Shown: positions 10,871 to 23,694 of the stretch, piece by piece
How the letters are laid out: every line of letters begins with the position of its first letter
How positions within the stretch are numbered: the first letter of the stretch is position 1
Origin: Druceiella hillmani
Lineage: Eukaryota; Arthropoda; Insecta; Lepidoptera; Hepialidae
Direction of reading: 5' to 3'
Length of the DNA: 64,000 nt
Assembly: GCA_039881145.1 (NCBI GenBank)
Contig: JAYKKI010000074.1
Span: 10,109,501-10,173,500, forward strand
Position numbers and translations under genes: made by a program
The notes under the pieces: generated by a model
The model's database searches: none
Told to the model about the DNA's origin: nothing
The model's input: only the letters and a program-made list of their open reading frames with translations

Positions 10871-11379
10871 AACGTAATTTTATTGTTTTATATTAATATG
10901 CATAAAGCAAAAAGATTTTTCAATTTGCTTTGAATGCCGATATTGAAAAAGAAAAAAAATTAAGTTTATAATATTAAGTAAATAACCTAATATACATCGC
11001 ATTTGTGTTTTGCGAGCTAAAGGCCAATTCATGCTTATTATAACGAAAACAATATTTTACTTCATCCGGATGGAATGAAATCAGTAAGTTTTTTGGCGAT
11101 GATTTTGGAAGTCGACAAAATTAGGAATTAAGTCGATGAATGAGTTCAACTATTTAAATGCATGAATTGAAATTTATCACACGACTGAGTTTTACTCAAA
11201 AGAAAATTTTTTTGTTAAAGCAGAAAGCGTTCAGATTTTGTATGTATGGACATGACTTTAACGAAGCTACAATTTCTTGGTGTGTTTCAAGATTTTACAA
11301 GCGAATAAAGTTAAAGTAGTATTGGAAATAAACCCTAAGTGTTAGTTAAACTATTGGACACATTCCTTTATTTCTGCCT
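10871..11379. other. AT-rich stretch, no gene seen
   Basis: No recognised family. A few short protein-like phrases occur in several frames near 11060-11330, but none is long enough to support a call. Confidence 0.4.
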
Positions 11380-11412
11380 AAGATGACAAGATACAAAATA
11401 TCTTGTCATCTT
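11380..11412. repeat. Perfect hairpin, 14-bp arms
   Basis: AAGATGACAAGATA, the 5-base loop CAAAA, and the exact reverse complement TATCTTGTCATCTT. Confidence 0.95.
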
Positions 11413-13620
11413 GGATATAAAATCAATTTTTAAAAATATTTTTTCTTACCCATTATTATTTAAACATTAAATTCTGTAAATTATTTCAACTTCCACGTAT
11501 TATGCATCGTTTTTAAAATACTCTATATAAATTGAAATCTAATTGAAAAAATGTCCTTTTATTATTACTTTGTATTCGTCATACTTTATCGAACTAGATT
11601 GAATGACTAGTTTACTTGTTTCATGCTATTGGACGTAAACTATGGGAAATAAACCAAATAGATAGAATGACTAATTAAATTGTTTTATATTTTTGAGAAT
11701 AAACCGGCATTTCTTAAAAGTTCTGTAACTATCGAAGTAAAAAAAGTAAATATCCGAATATTTCCATTTTAACTTTTCGGTGTTTCTTTTGTCGTAATTT
11801 GTAATAATACCTACTTTCCAAGTATTTATTTGTGCGATTCTACTATACCACGGTTTTGATCTCAGAATATTTTTTATCTTATTTAATTTACGACGTATGT
11901 TACATTAAAAATGTGTTTTGTATCTGAGGGTTAGAATCTACAAAAATTTATGGAGGAGTTAATAAACACATTTTTATGGAATCCTAGCTCGCTGCTAAAT
12001 AGTAGAAAGGAGAGAGTGGAAATACAAAATCGTGATAAGAAATTCATTTTCTCAGCATTTTAATAATCCAGTACCTAGTTGATAAAGAATGATCCTAACA
12101 CAATAATTGGTTCTACTTTTACTATCGTGTGTTTTTGTCCTAATTCCATTTTTTTCCTGAATATTTCCTCAGCAAAATTTCAAAATAAATCGAATACTTA
12201 CTTGATACAAATATGTCTTAACTGCGGGGTTTCATTAACAAAAGCGACCGCACTTTCCTTTAATTTTTTTTAAAGAAACACAATATTCACATTCTTTCGA
12301 AGATACTACTTCAAAGTTTAAAATTTTTCATTGGATACGCAAACTTAGCCTGTGGAGCTTATAAAATTATCGACAAGTTTACGTAAAATACAATATATTG
12401 AAAGGTGTTTGTAGATCTAATTAAGAATTAAACTAAGTGGTATTCAGCAATCAATTTAAAACAATTAAGGATTAATGTTGATTAAAAACAATACTAACAT
12501 TTGCAAGCACATTATGATTGTATTTAATGATAAATTTATTATCTGAAAATTAATGTCATAAAAATGTATGTTACCGAAATATATAATATATAGTACTAAA
12601 CTGTATTATGATTTTAGTTTAAAATTATCTATATGAGGTAGATCACTTAACGTTTCATTAATTTAAGAAGTCGGTTAATTAATTAGAAACAAAATATATT
12701 TTAAAAATTCAATAAAAATAAAAGTACTTGCAATAAGTAATAACATTTTTGAATTTGTATGTCTTTTCGCTATAAATTTTGTACTTTTTGAAGGAACACG
12801 TGACCTTTTTCCATCAAAAATATATATATCTCAGAAAGAGAAAACGTGTCCCCTCGACTCCACTGACGCTATTAACATTTAGAAAAAGAATGTGCAAATA
12901 TATTTCACTTCAAATTATTGCATATTTAGGAAGTATAAAGTGAATCGCGACTTAGTGGTAAAAAAGAAATAAAGAATTGATCAAATTTTACACTAGTCAA
13001 ATTATTTTTAATAATTAGTTTTATATCGGAAAGTGGGAAACCAATAAAAATTTCGTAATTTTCTGAGTCTATGCATCCACACAACTAAATGTTTGCACAT
13101 GAACAGCATATAATTTCCGCTCGCTTTACAGTGAAATTGACCAGTTTAATTACACCTCGAGGGTGGTGAAAACGGGGCTGAGGGCTACTAATGAAGATGT
13201 GTTATGCTTGCCGATCATGTTATAGCACAGGGGTAAAGTTTGAATTCTGTCATTGTGACTGTGGTTGTGTTTCGTTTATTTTGGTAAATGGATTTTAAAT
13301 TCAAGTATTTTCGTAGAAAGTACTTGGCAAAAACTAATGTAAGCGATCCATTTTTTTATTTTTTTTAACCTTTCTATCGTTATTTAAATAAAATCTTTAC
13401 AAAAGAGATAATTTATTTAAATTGATTCATATTATATTTACATATATTAAAAACGTATTTTATTTGGCCCTTTCAAATAAAATCAGCATTGGCATCATAT
13501 GTTGATAAAATAATATATAATTCAGAAAGTATTGATTTTATTGCATTAAGGTTTTTACGTAGACAGAAAAATAGCTTGCCTTACGAGTGTAAATAATAAT
13601 AATAATAATCAACCCCAACC
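11413..13620. other. AT-rich stretch, no gene seen
   Basis: No element was recognised with confidence. TTTAAGAAGTCGGTTAATTA near 12662 resembles the reverse complement of a family B repeat end. A GC-richer patch at 13140-13260 (CACCTCGAGGGTGGTGAAAA, then GGGGTAAAGTTTGAATTCTG) resembles a very degraded tRNA-type B box, but I do not call it. The small frame at 12079-12273 has no visible homology. Confidence 0.45.
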
Positions 13621-13624
13621 AGGA

Positions 13625-13805
13625 AGAAAAAAGGATTATCTTTACTAATAGCCCACGTGAAGATGTAATACAACGAAATCTAGGTCGTGGTAAAGAACTT
13701 AAAGAAAGTAATACCACATCACGTAGTAAAAAAATAATACCACATCACGTAGTTTCATTTAATTGTGAATAATGAATTTCTACAAAATTAACGCCAAATA
13801 TATTC
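13625..13805 (+). repeat. Dispersed repeat family A, copy 1
   Basis: The segment contains TCTTTACTAATAGCCCACGT, GAAGATGTAATACAACGAAA, CTAGGTCGTGGTAAAGAACT and TAAAGAAAGTAATACC, then CACATCACGTAG, a TTTAATTGTGAATAATGAAT block and CTACAAAATTAACGCCAAAT. One frame is open through the first half (SPREDVIQRNLGRGKELKES) and reaches stop codons just after FNCE. This suggests that the family carries the C-terminus and 3' UTR of a mobile-element protein. A phrase with ATACCACATCACGTAGT is tandemly duplicated here. Other copies lie at 16145, 16403 and 23695. Confidence 0.75.
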
Positions 13806-16144
13806 AATATTCAAGAAAGGTATATAATTATAGGAAAAACTTTCACAAAATGCAGTTTTTGGTATTGCCATAAAAAGTACAAAAAAATCATTATATGTCG
13901 AATCATTATACCTAGTAGAACATGAATTTATGCAATCGTTAAGTTTTTGATTCACCGTCCTGTTTCTGTTTACAAAATTCGTTAATTGAAGGCTACTATA
14001 GATAGAGGCCAGTGTAAACAAATGCAAAATTGAAAAGTAATGCAATTAATTTCATAATAAATTTAAGTCCATTATGAAATGTAAAATAATGGAATTACGC
14101 TCTTGAAATAATAATGATTTTAAAACTTCTAATTTGATAGCTTAGAAAAATTCGCAAAAAAGACCCAAAAAGTCTTTGCAATTACACGCTTCGTTATTAA
14201 TCATTATAAAATCTTTTCTACTCAAGTTCTCCAAAAATCGTTGTATTAATTTATTATCACTTTAAAATTTTTAACAAAGTGATTTGATGGGGTATATAAA
14301 TTCGTACATGTATTTATCGAAATAAATAAGTTGATTGAAAAATTATTAACATAAACCTAATAATTCTTAAAAAGCTAGTGTTCTTTTAAATAAAAAATAG
14401 CTAACACTTCAGTAATTGATATTTATGAAAGAGAAAGGATAAAATACAATTTAAAACAATTTATAAAATAAATATATATTTCTTGATTCTTTTTACTTAA
14501 CAATTGATAGAAATATTGAAACAGAGACGTAATTTTTTTCTCTGTGAAAAAGTTTAATTTTGAAGTGGTTTTTCATTAAGTTTTATTTAGAATACGTTTT
14601 AAGAACAATTAACTAATTACATTATCTTATAAACTAAAGATTTACTCACACGTAGAAACAAAAGAAACAACATTTAAGACACATATTTCAGTATATTTTA
14701 GTAATTTTATAAAGCAAAGTTTCTTACAATCATAATAACCGCTATGTCATATTACGACAAAAATCACACCTATCAGCCGTGTGATCTATAATAGGCTCTG
14801 ATCATAACACGGCAAATATTTTTTTTTAAGAAAAGCTATAACACTAGTATACAATTGCAAACATAATGATATTTTGTTTCTTTACATAAATAAAAACTTT
14901 CTTCACAAACTGAATATATTACATTTTTAAAATTATAAATAATTACCAGTAAGAAATTAAAATAGAAATGAAAATTTAACCAAGTACAAAATAACTTGTA
15001 GAAATTATAGGAACAAAAAATCATCGATACTGATCCCTTTTTTCCATGTAGACCTTGCCTAAATTAATTAAAAATAAACTTTTGACTAACATTGATATTA
15101 TCAATTTGTTGCAATGTCTTTTCGCCTTTTCTAGTTTCACATATGTTTTTCGACAGCCCTGCCCACTAGTTTCTTTAATGTGTCTTATTTGTATTTGAAG
15201 AATTCAATAAGACTTTGCATTTCATAGTTCAAAACATTATAAAAAATACAAAATATTTTTTTTTCTTACAAAATATTTTTAATATTAAATATCTATTTTA
15301 TAATTAAATATCTTTATAATTAATAATACTCATAAAATATACTACTATAAATATATAATTATAAATATACCTACTTTTAAAATATAAAATATAATATATT
15401 TTTTAATTAAATATCTTTACAAAATATTATAAAAAATACTTTTAATAGAAAAAATAACTGGGGCTTTTAAGGGCCTTTTTCCATTTTCTCTAAATTAGTG
15501 CCATTTTTTTTCTTGTAAGATCTGAGACTAATATATGGACTTTGCTGGTTTTCTCTAAACTATTGAAACCTTTTATAATACATATTAATATATTTTCCCA
15601 GTATATCCTATTAAAACTTCTCTGTCAAACACGCGATAAAAATGTTTAAGTCTCAGGAACGACAATTTTGAAATGTTTCTAAATAACAATTTTAATTAAA
15701 ATTTCCCTTCAAGTTCGAGTCACTGACATCCGAATATCGTTACGAGTTTAACTCAAAACGTGTAGTGAACTGTTGCGGCGTGTACCAAAATATTTCGATG
15801 AAATTTTTTCATCATTTCTTCTAGCAAAAGTACTTTTATCCTTATTCGGCCATTGATTTGATTATTTTGAAAGTCGGCAATAGAGATTAAGTAAAAACGA
15901 TTAAATATTTTGTACTCATGCGACTATTCCATACCATCACAAAATACCTTTATGATTTATGGCATCAGATTTCATACGCTTCATTTTAGTAAATCCATCT
16001 GTCAAATCTGGTTGCGCTCCCATATATTAATCTATAAGCGAGAGAAAACTTAGCATTTATTATTATTAGTATTGTCATATTTAAATGTGGTAACCTATAA
16101 AACATTAGAGGTTGAATATATTTAACGTTAATTTTGTAGAAATT
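13806..16144. other. AT-rich stretch, no gene seen
   Basis: Several small minus-strand open frames (13788-14045, 14836-15024) show no family resemblance. 15240-15420 is almost pure A and T with repeated AAATATCTTTATAATTAA-like phrases. No RNA gene or element boundary was seen. Confidence 0.45.
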
Positions 16145-16312
16145 CAAAGATTTTTGCTAACAGTCCACATGAAGATGTTGTAATACAACGAAACCCAGAT
16201 CGTTTTAAAGAACTTAAAGAAAGTAGAAATACTAATACATCACAATTAAATGATAATTGTGAATAATGAATTTCTACAAAATTAACACCAAATATATTTA
16301 ATATTTTAAAAC
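16145..16312 (+). repeat. Dispersed repeat family A, copy 2
   Basis: This copy has GCTAACAGTCCACATGAAGA, TGTTGTAATACAACGAAACC, TTTTAAAGAACTTAAAGAAA, then TAATTGTGAATAATGAATTT and CTACAAAATTAACACCAAAT. It is diverged from copy 1 but strictly co-linear with it. The coding-like frame is largely kept (SPHEDVVIQRNPDRFKELKE). Confidence 0.75.
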
Positions 16313-16402
16313 AGTCGATTTAGCTCCATTGGCGACATTGTACCGTCGACTCCGAATTAAATTTCGGAAGGCGATACAAAGCATTTGGTTCAATAAATTT
16401 TT

Positions 16403-16512
16403 CTTCTTTGCTAATAGCCCACCTGAAGATATTGTAATATAATGAAACCTAGGTAGTGGTAAAGAAATTAAAGAAAGTAGAAATAATATTACATCACGTA
16501 GTTACATTAGAG
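16403..16512 (+). repeat. Dispersed repeat family A, copy 3 (partial)
   Basis: The copy begins TCTTCTTTGCTAATAGCCCA and holds CCTGAAGATATTGTAATATA, CCTAGGTAGTGGTAAAGAAA and TTACATCACGTAGTTACAT. It lacks the 3' part. It lies less than 100 bases after copy 2, separated by a GC-richer insert at 16316-16400 that starts CAGTCGATTTAGCTCCATTG. Confidence 0.7.
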
Positions 16513-17129
16513 GTTATTAAAAAGAAATTTAAAAAAATAATAGACATATGTAATCATGTCATAAACTATACAAAATCTTTTTATTTTACCTATAGGGATG
16601 AAATTGCTGGAAGAGAATCTATTTAATAAAGACTTACTATATATATGTATTTTATTCAACTAAGGACTATTTATTTCGTATCTGGAAAGGAGTTGGTTGG
16701 TAAATTTTTTTCAAAATATTTAAGGTTCAGTGGATTTATAGCCTATGACAAAATTTGGAAACACAAATATTTATTGAGCATAGATTTCGTCATTAATATA
16801 TTTGACATTATCTAAATATTTCGCTATCAGCGATACTCGTCTCTTTCTATAAACAAAATTAAACTTTTAAGGTATTTATTGAAACACCATTATTAACATC
16901 ATGATATTTTGATTTGAATGTGAACGTTGTTCAATAACGTTGTTTTTTAGCAAAAATTGATTAGTTTATTAATCAGAATTAACTACAGAATGATTAAAAT
17001 AACTAATAAATGTCTAGACTAACTGATCTAAAAGTTAGCCTGCTATTTGAAATTCCATAATTTGGAAAAAAAATCATAATACTTGCAAATTCTCACAATA
17101 AAAATGGAGGTGCGATATCAATTATGTAT
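16513..17129. other. AT-rich stretch, no gene seen
   Basis: Nothing recognisable was found. Confidence 0.45.

Positions 17130-17187
<58 letters not shown>
17130..17187. repeat. (TA)n microsatellite
   Basis: An uninterrupted TA array ends about 30 bases before the terminal repeat of the element at 17219-17389. Confidence 0.97.
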
Positions 17188-17188
<1 letters not shown>

Positions 17189-17218
17189 CTTACGGCAATG
17201 GAATTCAGTGAGAACTTC

Positions 17219-17389
17219 AATTATTTAAATAATTATATTACCTCAAAGAGGTACTATTTTTAGTTTGAAAACGTATTCACGTCAATAAGAAATATTAAAA
17301 TTGAATTCATATTCATTGAACGCTTCAAACCGAAAACAATATCGTTTTTGGTTTGAAGTGCTTTAGGTAATATAATTATTTGAATAATT
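17219..17389. mobile_element. 170-bp MITE-like element with terminal inverted repeats
   Basis: The left end AATTATTTAAATAATTATAT followed by TACCTCAAAG is matched, as reverse complement and with one gap and few mismatches, by CTTTAGGTAATATAATTATT followed by TGAATAATT at the right end. Inside, CTTCAAACCGAAAAC and GTTTTTGGTTTGAAG (17323-17358) form a second hairpin with one mismatch. There is no coding capacity. The TIR-bounded size and internal foldback fit a non-autonomous DNA transposon. Target-site duplication is unclear because the flanks are AT-rich. Confidence 0.7.
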
Positions 17390-20300
17390 CTTAAATATAA
17401 ATATAATTTTATAGAAAAAGCTTAAACTGAATCTAAAATATCTGTGATAGGATTATTTATTAATCCGCACGACGTATATAATAAATAAAGTACCTAAATT
17501 ATTAAGCATGTTTCCATTAATCAGGTGTGTGAGGGGAGGGTGCCGAATGCACCTCAAAAAGGGTAAACGATACCGTTATACACTCACATTTCTATACGGC
17601 CGCCTCCCACAGCCATTTTTCTTAGAAACCGATTGATTTAGAAACTTCAAATTTGGCACGGGGATACACACAGAGTGACACCCGTATATGTTATTTACAG
17701 CTAAAGTTTAAACATATTTATATGGAAAACATTTAGAGAGGGTAGGAGGCAAAACGAGTACTCGATTTTTTTTTAAATTGCATGTATAATACGAAAAATA
17801 GAGAAGTTTTGGAAGACTACGTAAATGTTGCAGGAAATTGTTTTTGAGATGTACGCGATAATCACATTTATGTTCATTAGATATTATTTATTATTTATAG
17901 CGTTAGGAAATTCATATTAGTGATGATATGTGATAAACACATCAAACTGAACCCGTGATACGCGAGCCAAAATCGCTCTCGGCTGGTTTTCTTAATTCAA
18001 ATTAATTGTTACATTTCTCAAATATTTATAATCCACTGGCGTGACGTATTCATGTAAAACTGCTCAGACCGTGACCCGATATAACTACACATTTTTTTTT
18101 TCATCTACGTCACGTAGATATTTCCTTGCAAGGTATGGGTAATTTGTCGAAATGTTTTGAAGCTTCGTATAATAAACTTAGGTTTCAGGGGAAGATTTAT
18201 TTATGATGATTTAGAAAACATTTCATAAAACTTTTCCTTGTCACGAATGATTTTATTTGCACCTGATATATACTTGATTACTATGTATACACTGGGTATC
18301 AATATATTATTGAACGTATCACATACTAAACAATCTTGATATCCATAATGATGCATTTACAACAAATACTAATTTTCGTAGTAAATTTTGAACCAAATAC
18401 GGTAATATGATAAACCGATTAAACAATTTAATCTTAATTTAATCGGATAATTTATTAAAAACAATTTGTTAAGACGGTGTTAATGTCTAATAAAGAAGTC
18501 GCTAACCGTAAATTCAATTTACTCTGATACTCAATCTCTGTTTAAGCACTTCTGTTTTAAAGTAGCTAACATAATAGATACCTAAAACGACTAAGGTAAG
18601 TTCATTCATTATTGACAGATATAAGTCAAGTATTGGTTATTCAATAACTTCTTTATTTGATCGCATAAGACATAGATCAGTTAGTCAATTAGGAGATCTT
18701 AATTATTTCACAAAAGTTATTATAAGTTATATATATAACTATTAATTTGTGTCGTGACAAATAACGCTTGTTATTTAATTACGTACTTGGCGTTACTAAA
18801 ATGATAAAATTCTTTTTACAGCCACAACAGACCACATTCACTTACCCGGCGTGATCCAAATATGTAGTTAATCGGAACTTCGAATAATGTCTAGATGATG
18901 TGATCAGTGTATTGTTGTACCAAGTATATTATTTTAGTTATAGATAATATAAATATAGTGAATGATGGATGATGTACTAAATTAAAATTCCAATAGCTAA
19001 AAGGGGCAGAGTGAGAGCGGAACATAAAGCTAGCTAGATTTCCTAGAACTGGGAAAAAGAAATATCGTAATAATATTTATACAAATTGAAATACAGGACT
19101 TCAACATCCCCTTCATTCGATTGAAATTGGTCAATGCTTCTGTCATTATTAGACTGGATTCATTAAAAACTTACTGATCGGCCATAATGTCTTAAAATTT
19201 TTGTCACTTGTTCCGAGTGTTCTGAGTATTCCCCATTAATTATTTATTGACAATATTTTCAAAAATCGCCCCTATGAAATATTGTTTGTACACAGGTAAT
19301 TTACATATAAATGTATGAGTGTACGTATATTTCAACTGTTTTCATTCTCAACCATATCGATTTCAATCTGATAAGTCCTTTCAAGTCTCAGCTGTCATTA
19401 GTGATAAGCTCTAACTTTATCGCTGTAGTTTTAAACTGCACTCTATATTCTTTAATTGTAATACCAGGGTGTATTAACTGAACAAAATCTTAATTGGCAA
19501 TTTCCGTAGTCGAACTTTAAGCATAATATTATTTCTAAATAGGCGATATTTTGCTGAAGTTATACATGTCAAATCACGATCAACTCAAGTGTTTGTCCAA
19601 GTCAAACATTTGATTTGATCATGTTTCTAAGGCAAGATGTTGCATGTATGATTTCATCTGGAAGGTGATACGACACTGGGTAAATTTGCAAATAATTTAT
19701 CTTTTTACAACGTTTTAATTAATACTAACAGTCTATTATATCTAACTCTCCGATTTAGGGTCTTAGTCTTGTTATTTCATTGCGTTTTCAAAGCTTCCTT
19801 ATTATCTTCAGGCCCAAAAGTAAGAAATCGTTAAATAAGTATTAACTTACAGTGTACCCTACTAAGTTATGGAATGAGTTGGTGTGTGTGTGTATCTAAA
19901 CAAAACTATCCTCTTAACAAAACTTTTTGGCAATACGTCATGTATTGAATGTGTGAATTACCCTAATGAAAATGTTACGCAGCCTCAATTTAATAATAAA
20001 TCAAACAACCACGTAATATATTACAAACGTGGTTGGACTATTTTAAGTCAATAGTAATTAACTTCTTTGAGTTATAAGAGAGAAACATATTGAAGATCCG
20101 AGTTGTCAATAACAAACTACAACATTTTTTTCTCCCACAGTAGTAACGGTGTTAACGCGGAGTCATCTTTTTTTACTGTGTGTGCCCTGCCTACTAATAA
20201 TTTATAAGTAAGAGGTAAGCTTCGTCTCCAACAATAGAAAAGATGATTTTTGATAATCTTCTTGTTAATAATTATCACGTAAACATATATTTGCTGAAAT

Positions 20301-20700
20301 AAGAAAATATCAAGATAAATAAAAAGGCTAGGAAATCTACGTACAAATCCAGTAGTCCAATACCAATTAAAAATTAATATATAATACCAAAAGTTCAGAA
20401 TAAAAATTATTAAAAAATCAAAAACCAAGTAATAAATACAATATTCTGGACCCAATTACTCTCAATTAAAGTTAAAATTAACCCAGAGAAATCAAAATAA
20501 ATGATTTAAAAACATGTGAAGTATATAATAATATATTTTAGGACTACTTTCAGGAAGTTTTGAGTTAAAACCAATATAAAATTTTGTTTCTTATTTCTTC
20601 TTGGCTTCCTGTATTTTATTAGAAAAACCCCAAATATAATTAGTGTTTGGATCAACGGTTGGGGCTGAACCTTAATATTGACGTATTCAGACAATCAGAC
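17390..20700. other. AT-rich stretch with GC-richer patches, no gene called
   Basis: Patches at 17525-17760 (containing AGGGGAGGGTGCCGAATGCA and TTCAAATTTGGCACGGGGAT), 17940-18010 and 20140-20235 (containing TTAACGCGGAGTCATC and GTGTGTGCCCTGCCTAC) stand out in composition and may be old transposon pieces. At 18812-18821 TTTTTACAG precedes CCACAACAGACCACATTCAC, a possible acceptor. The other strand has CCGG|GTAAGTG there, a possible donor. No coding exon could be completed. The 112-codon minus frame at 20117-20455 shows no recognisable family. Confidence 0.4.
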
Positions 20701-20737
20701 GATACAGAGCATATGTATATATACGTGCACATATACA

Positions 20738-20840
20738 AACAAAAATACACACACTCACCCACACAGGCACACACACAACCACGCATACACGAACGAACGC
20801 ACGCCCACACACATACGTGTGAATGTGTGTATATATGGTC
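20738..20840. repeat. Imperfect (CA)n array
   Basis: A CA-rich tract with CACACACTCACCCACACAGG and CACGAACGAACGCACGCCCA ends in a GTGTGAATGTGTGTATATAT segment of opposite bias, so its two ends are partly complementary. The plus-strand open frame covering it (20647-20946) is a repeat artefact. Confidence 0.9.
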
Positions 20841-20869
20841 TGAAATGAATTACGGAAATGGCCATTTGA

Positions 20870-22240
20870 TTACAATAAAATTATTACAAAAAAAAACAAA
20901 AAGCCAATCTTTATTTCCTCAGCGTGATTTCCATAACTCGGACTAAATTTCTATGAAATTGTAGCTTTGTAGCTTTAATGACTCAGTACTTTGTCCCGGA
21001 TGAAACAAACAAACTTTTTTATGTTTGCTTCTAAAAATTTTAAAATAAATCGTAACTTGCAAGAAAATAATGTCAAAACAATAAAACCGCTATTATCTTA
21101 TTAAGATTTACGAAATCCGTAACGGTAAAATATTACGTCCGAGAATATCTCTACTAATTAATATAAATTTTAATCATTCATTTAAATTTTATATACAAAG
21201 ACTAAGTTTTTAAAATTTTTCATCTCAATCGTGTGATAAATATTCTTTCTTTTATAACCATTTTTTTCCATTGTATGTTTGAGGTAAAATATAACTTTAA
21301 GAAAGTGAGGTTGTAAATTTTTCAGTTGACAGTGATCATTATTCTTAAATTATTTCATTAGACTCCGCAGTAATTACCTCTCCAATCATAAAAATAACTA
21401 TATTTCTACTTAATATCACTCAGCAAAAATCTATCAAAAATAATTTTGGAAAAAAACAAAATAAATAAATTATTATTAACAAAATCTACTTAATTAAACA
21501 AATTTTAACAATATTTTTGCTATCTTTCTAAAAACTAAATCAAAATTGATTCGATTTACGTATTAGAATATGTAGATAAAGCCCCGTAATAAGGAAAAAG
21601 ATGTATTTCTCGACTAATTTATAACGCAAATCTGTATGTGTAATATATTAATACAAAATTATCATACGTTTGGTCAAAAATTGTTTCGCCGTTTTTGAAA
21701 AATCTTCGACTTTGTAACAGTAACAGTTGTGAAAAGCCTCAGATAAAGTCTTAATTATTTAGACTCATTTTACATAAAAATTTATTGTTAATGATGTACA
21801 ATGCAAAACTATTTACTTTCTGTACCATATTGGTTCAAATTGTAACATTTATATCTATCTGCTTCATTATTGCTAAGTTTGCCTTCTTACACACGTGAAT
21901 GAGCTAGAAATGATCGAGAAATGTCAGTAAACAAAAATTAAGCATACAAACAAGAATACGTATAAAGGAGTCAAATGATATTTCATCATCAACTTTTCTT
22001 GTTTGTATGGAATTGGAAATAGTAATTCGTTTTGAAATCAATTTTGAGATATTTTTTGTTTTTGAAATTTTTGTTGTTTTGCTTTACTATTATATATTAT
22101 AAATTTAGTAGATAATTCAATAAGCTCTTAAAATATGATTTTGTGTCATAGTTTTTATTTAATATATAATTTAAATTATTTGCTGAAGAATTATTTTATA
22201 AACCGTTTTACGAACTCGAAGCAGGAGGATATGTTGTGAT
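20870..22240 (+). repeat. Old segmental duplication, copy 1
   Basis: Landmarks shared in the same order with 27760-29500 include TTTATTTCCTCAGCGTGATT (TTTATTTCCTCAACGTAACT in copy 3), ATCCGTAACGGTAAAATATT followed by ACGTCCGAGAATATCTCT, TATTCTTTCTTTTATAACC, GCTATCTTTCTAAAAACTAA, and ATATCTATCTGCTTCATTAT followed by TGCTAAGTTTGCC. The last part is also shared with 25905-26600. Divergence is high and no frame is conserved, so this is an old duplication of unknown content. The copies are direct and lie about 6.9 kb apart. Confidence 0.7.
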
Positions 22241-23252
22241 ATAATTAGAATCCCTTTTGTTTTAACCAATATGCTAATTTAAAGAGAAAGAGTGACACAT
22301 GAGACATTTAGTATGAATTTTTGTCTATTAGATTGCTACATTAATACGGTAGTTGACTCATTCTAAATTTTGATTTTTTTGAACAATATTGTGAAATGTA
22401 AGTTAATTAAAAACCAGTCTTGAAAAAAATTCAAAAATTGATTGAAAAATAAGCCAGTTATAAGTTTCTAAATTTGAAGATACGGATAGGGTTGGGTATA
22501 TCCCTGTCTTTTTTCCTCTTGTAGAATATAATGTGCAATATTAAAAATGACCTCACAAAACAGCATTCCCGTCCTTGTCTAAAGATTATATTTAAACTTT
22601 TAAAACTCGGTCAATTTTTAAGATTATTAAAAAAAATTTTCACTTTTCATCAGCTTGTACCTTGAAATTATGAATAACGAAATAAAAAAAAATTAGTCAA
22701 ATATCCAACTACGAACAGTAAGGGTAATTTTTAAAACTCTATTGAGACTGAAATAAAAAGGTATTTAATCAAAATGTATGGTTTCATTGAAATCTATTTA
22801 GTAAATACTTTTCCAATATTACTTACGCATGTAGGCAATGTGCTCACTTACAGACCTAGTATATTTATACTATAACATAATTTTTTGATTCAAGTACTGA
22901 ACATTATTCAATTAGCAGAATTGATTTAAGAGATTATTTTATAGGTATTTTTACATAACTTGCCATTTATAAGAAGATATATTAGGAAGGTTGAGAATTT
23001 TATATAAAGATACACATCATTTCTCTTTAAGGTTCAAATACTGAGCAGGATGAAGTCCGTGTTTAGTAGCAAGAATCATCAAGCCCAGGTCAGGTAAAAT
23101 CGCATCGAATATTATTTTATATTGTTTTAATATTATTTTAATATTGTTTTTAAACAAGTAAAATATAAAGTGATGTAATGTAATCTGTAATTAGGTTTTT
23201 TAAGCACATTCATCTACGTGCCGTCCACATTCCTTCTGCCATTGCTTAGAAT
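22241..23252. other. AT-rich stretch, no gene seen
   Basis: No exon, RNA gene or element boundary was recognised. Confidence 0.45.
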
Positions 23253-23342
23253 TGCATGCCTCAAAAGGAAAAACAAAACCCACAATAGATCTTTCACATA
23301 TCCGTATGTTTTTTGTCCTTGGCGTATATACTTGAAATTTGG
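23253..23342 (-). repeat. Lepidopteran-type dispersed repeat, copy 2 (fragment)
   Basis: TGCCTCAAAAGGAAAAACAA, then AACCC, a degenerate GATCTTTCAC block, CCGTATGTTTTTTGTCC and CTTGAAATTTGG correspond in order to the reverse complement of the repeat at 2685-2850. The plus-strand open frame 23218-23400 overlaps it and is not a gene. Confidence 0.55.
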
Positions 23343-23694
23343 AAAAGTAAAAGGTAACACTCAAAAACATCTATGTAGAAATTTTGCGGCACGAAATTAA
23401 ATATTCGTTTTTTTTTTAAATATATTTGTAACACGGAGTACCCATTGGGAGGGTTAATTACAAGGATCACCATACAACATTCGTGATATTAGGTAGTACA
23501 TTTTTGGTGATATACGGAAAAATATGCAAAAAATATTTTCCCTTCGCTTCCGAAACAACTGAGACTGCATTATGAAAAAAATGGGACTTCAAAAGTTGTA
23601 TGTATATGCTAAAATATCGCGGGAGATTTATATTTTGGCATAGCCATGATAATATATATTTATTTCCTCTATAATGACATCAGGTATTTTTGAA

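Noticed and set aside
13140..13270. Possible tRNA gene or SINE (GGGGTAAAGTTTGAATTCTG as a B box)
   Set aside because: The match to the B-box consensus is poor, no A box sits at the right distance, and no cloverleaf could be drawn.
15240..15420. Mitochondrial control-region-like insertion suggested by nearly pure A/T sequence
   Set aside because: No mitochondrial tRNA, rRNA or coding sequence adjoins it. Base composition alone is not evidence.
18803..18880. Possible exon after TTTTTACAG, with an opposing donor on the other strand
   Set aside because: Both signals are generic in AT-rich DNA. The frames after the acceptor close within 20 codons and none resembles a known protein.
20117..20455. 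112-codon minus-strand open frame rich in Ile, Tyr, Phe
   Set aside because: The hydrophobic N-terminal two thirds is what AT-rich DNA gives by chance. No start context, splice sites or family resemblance.
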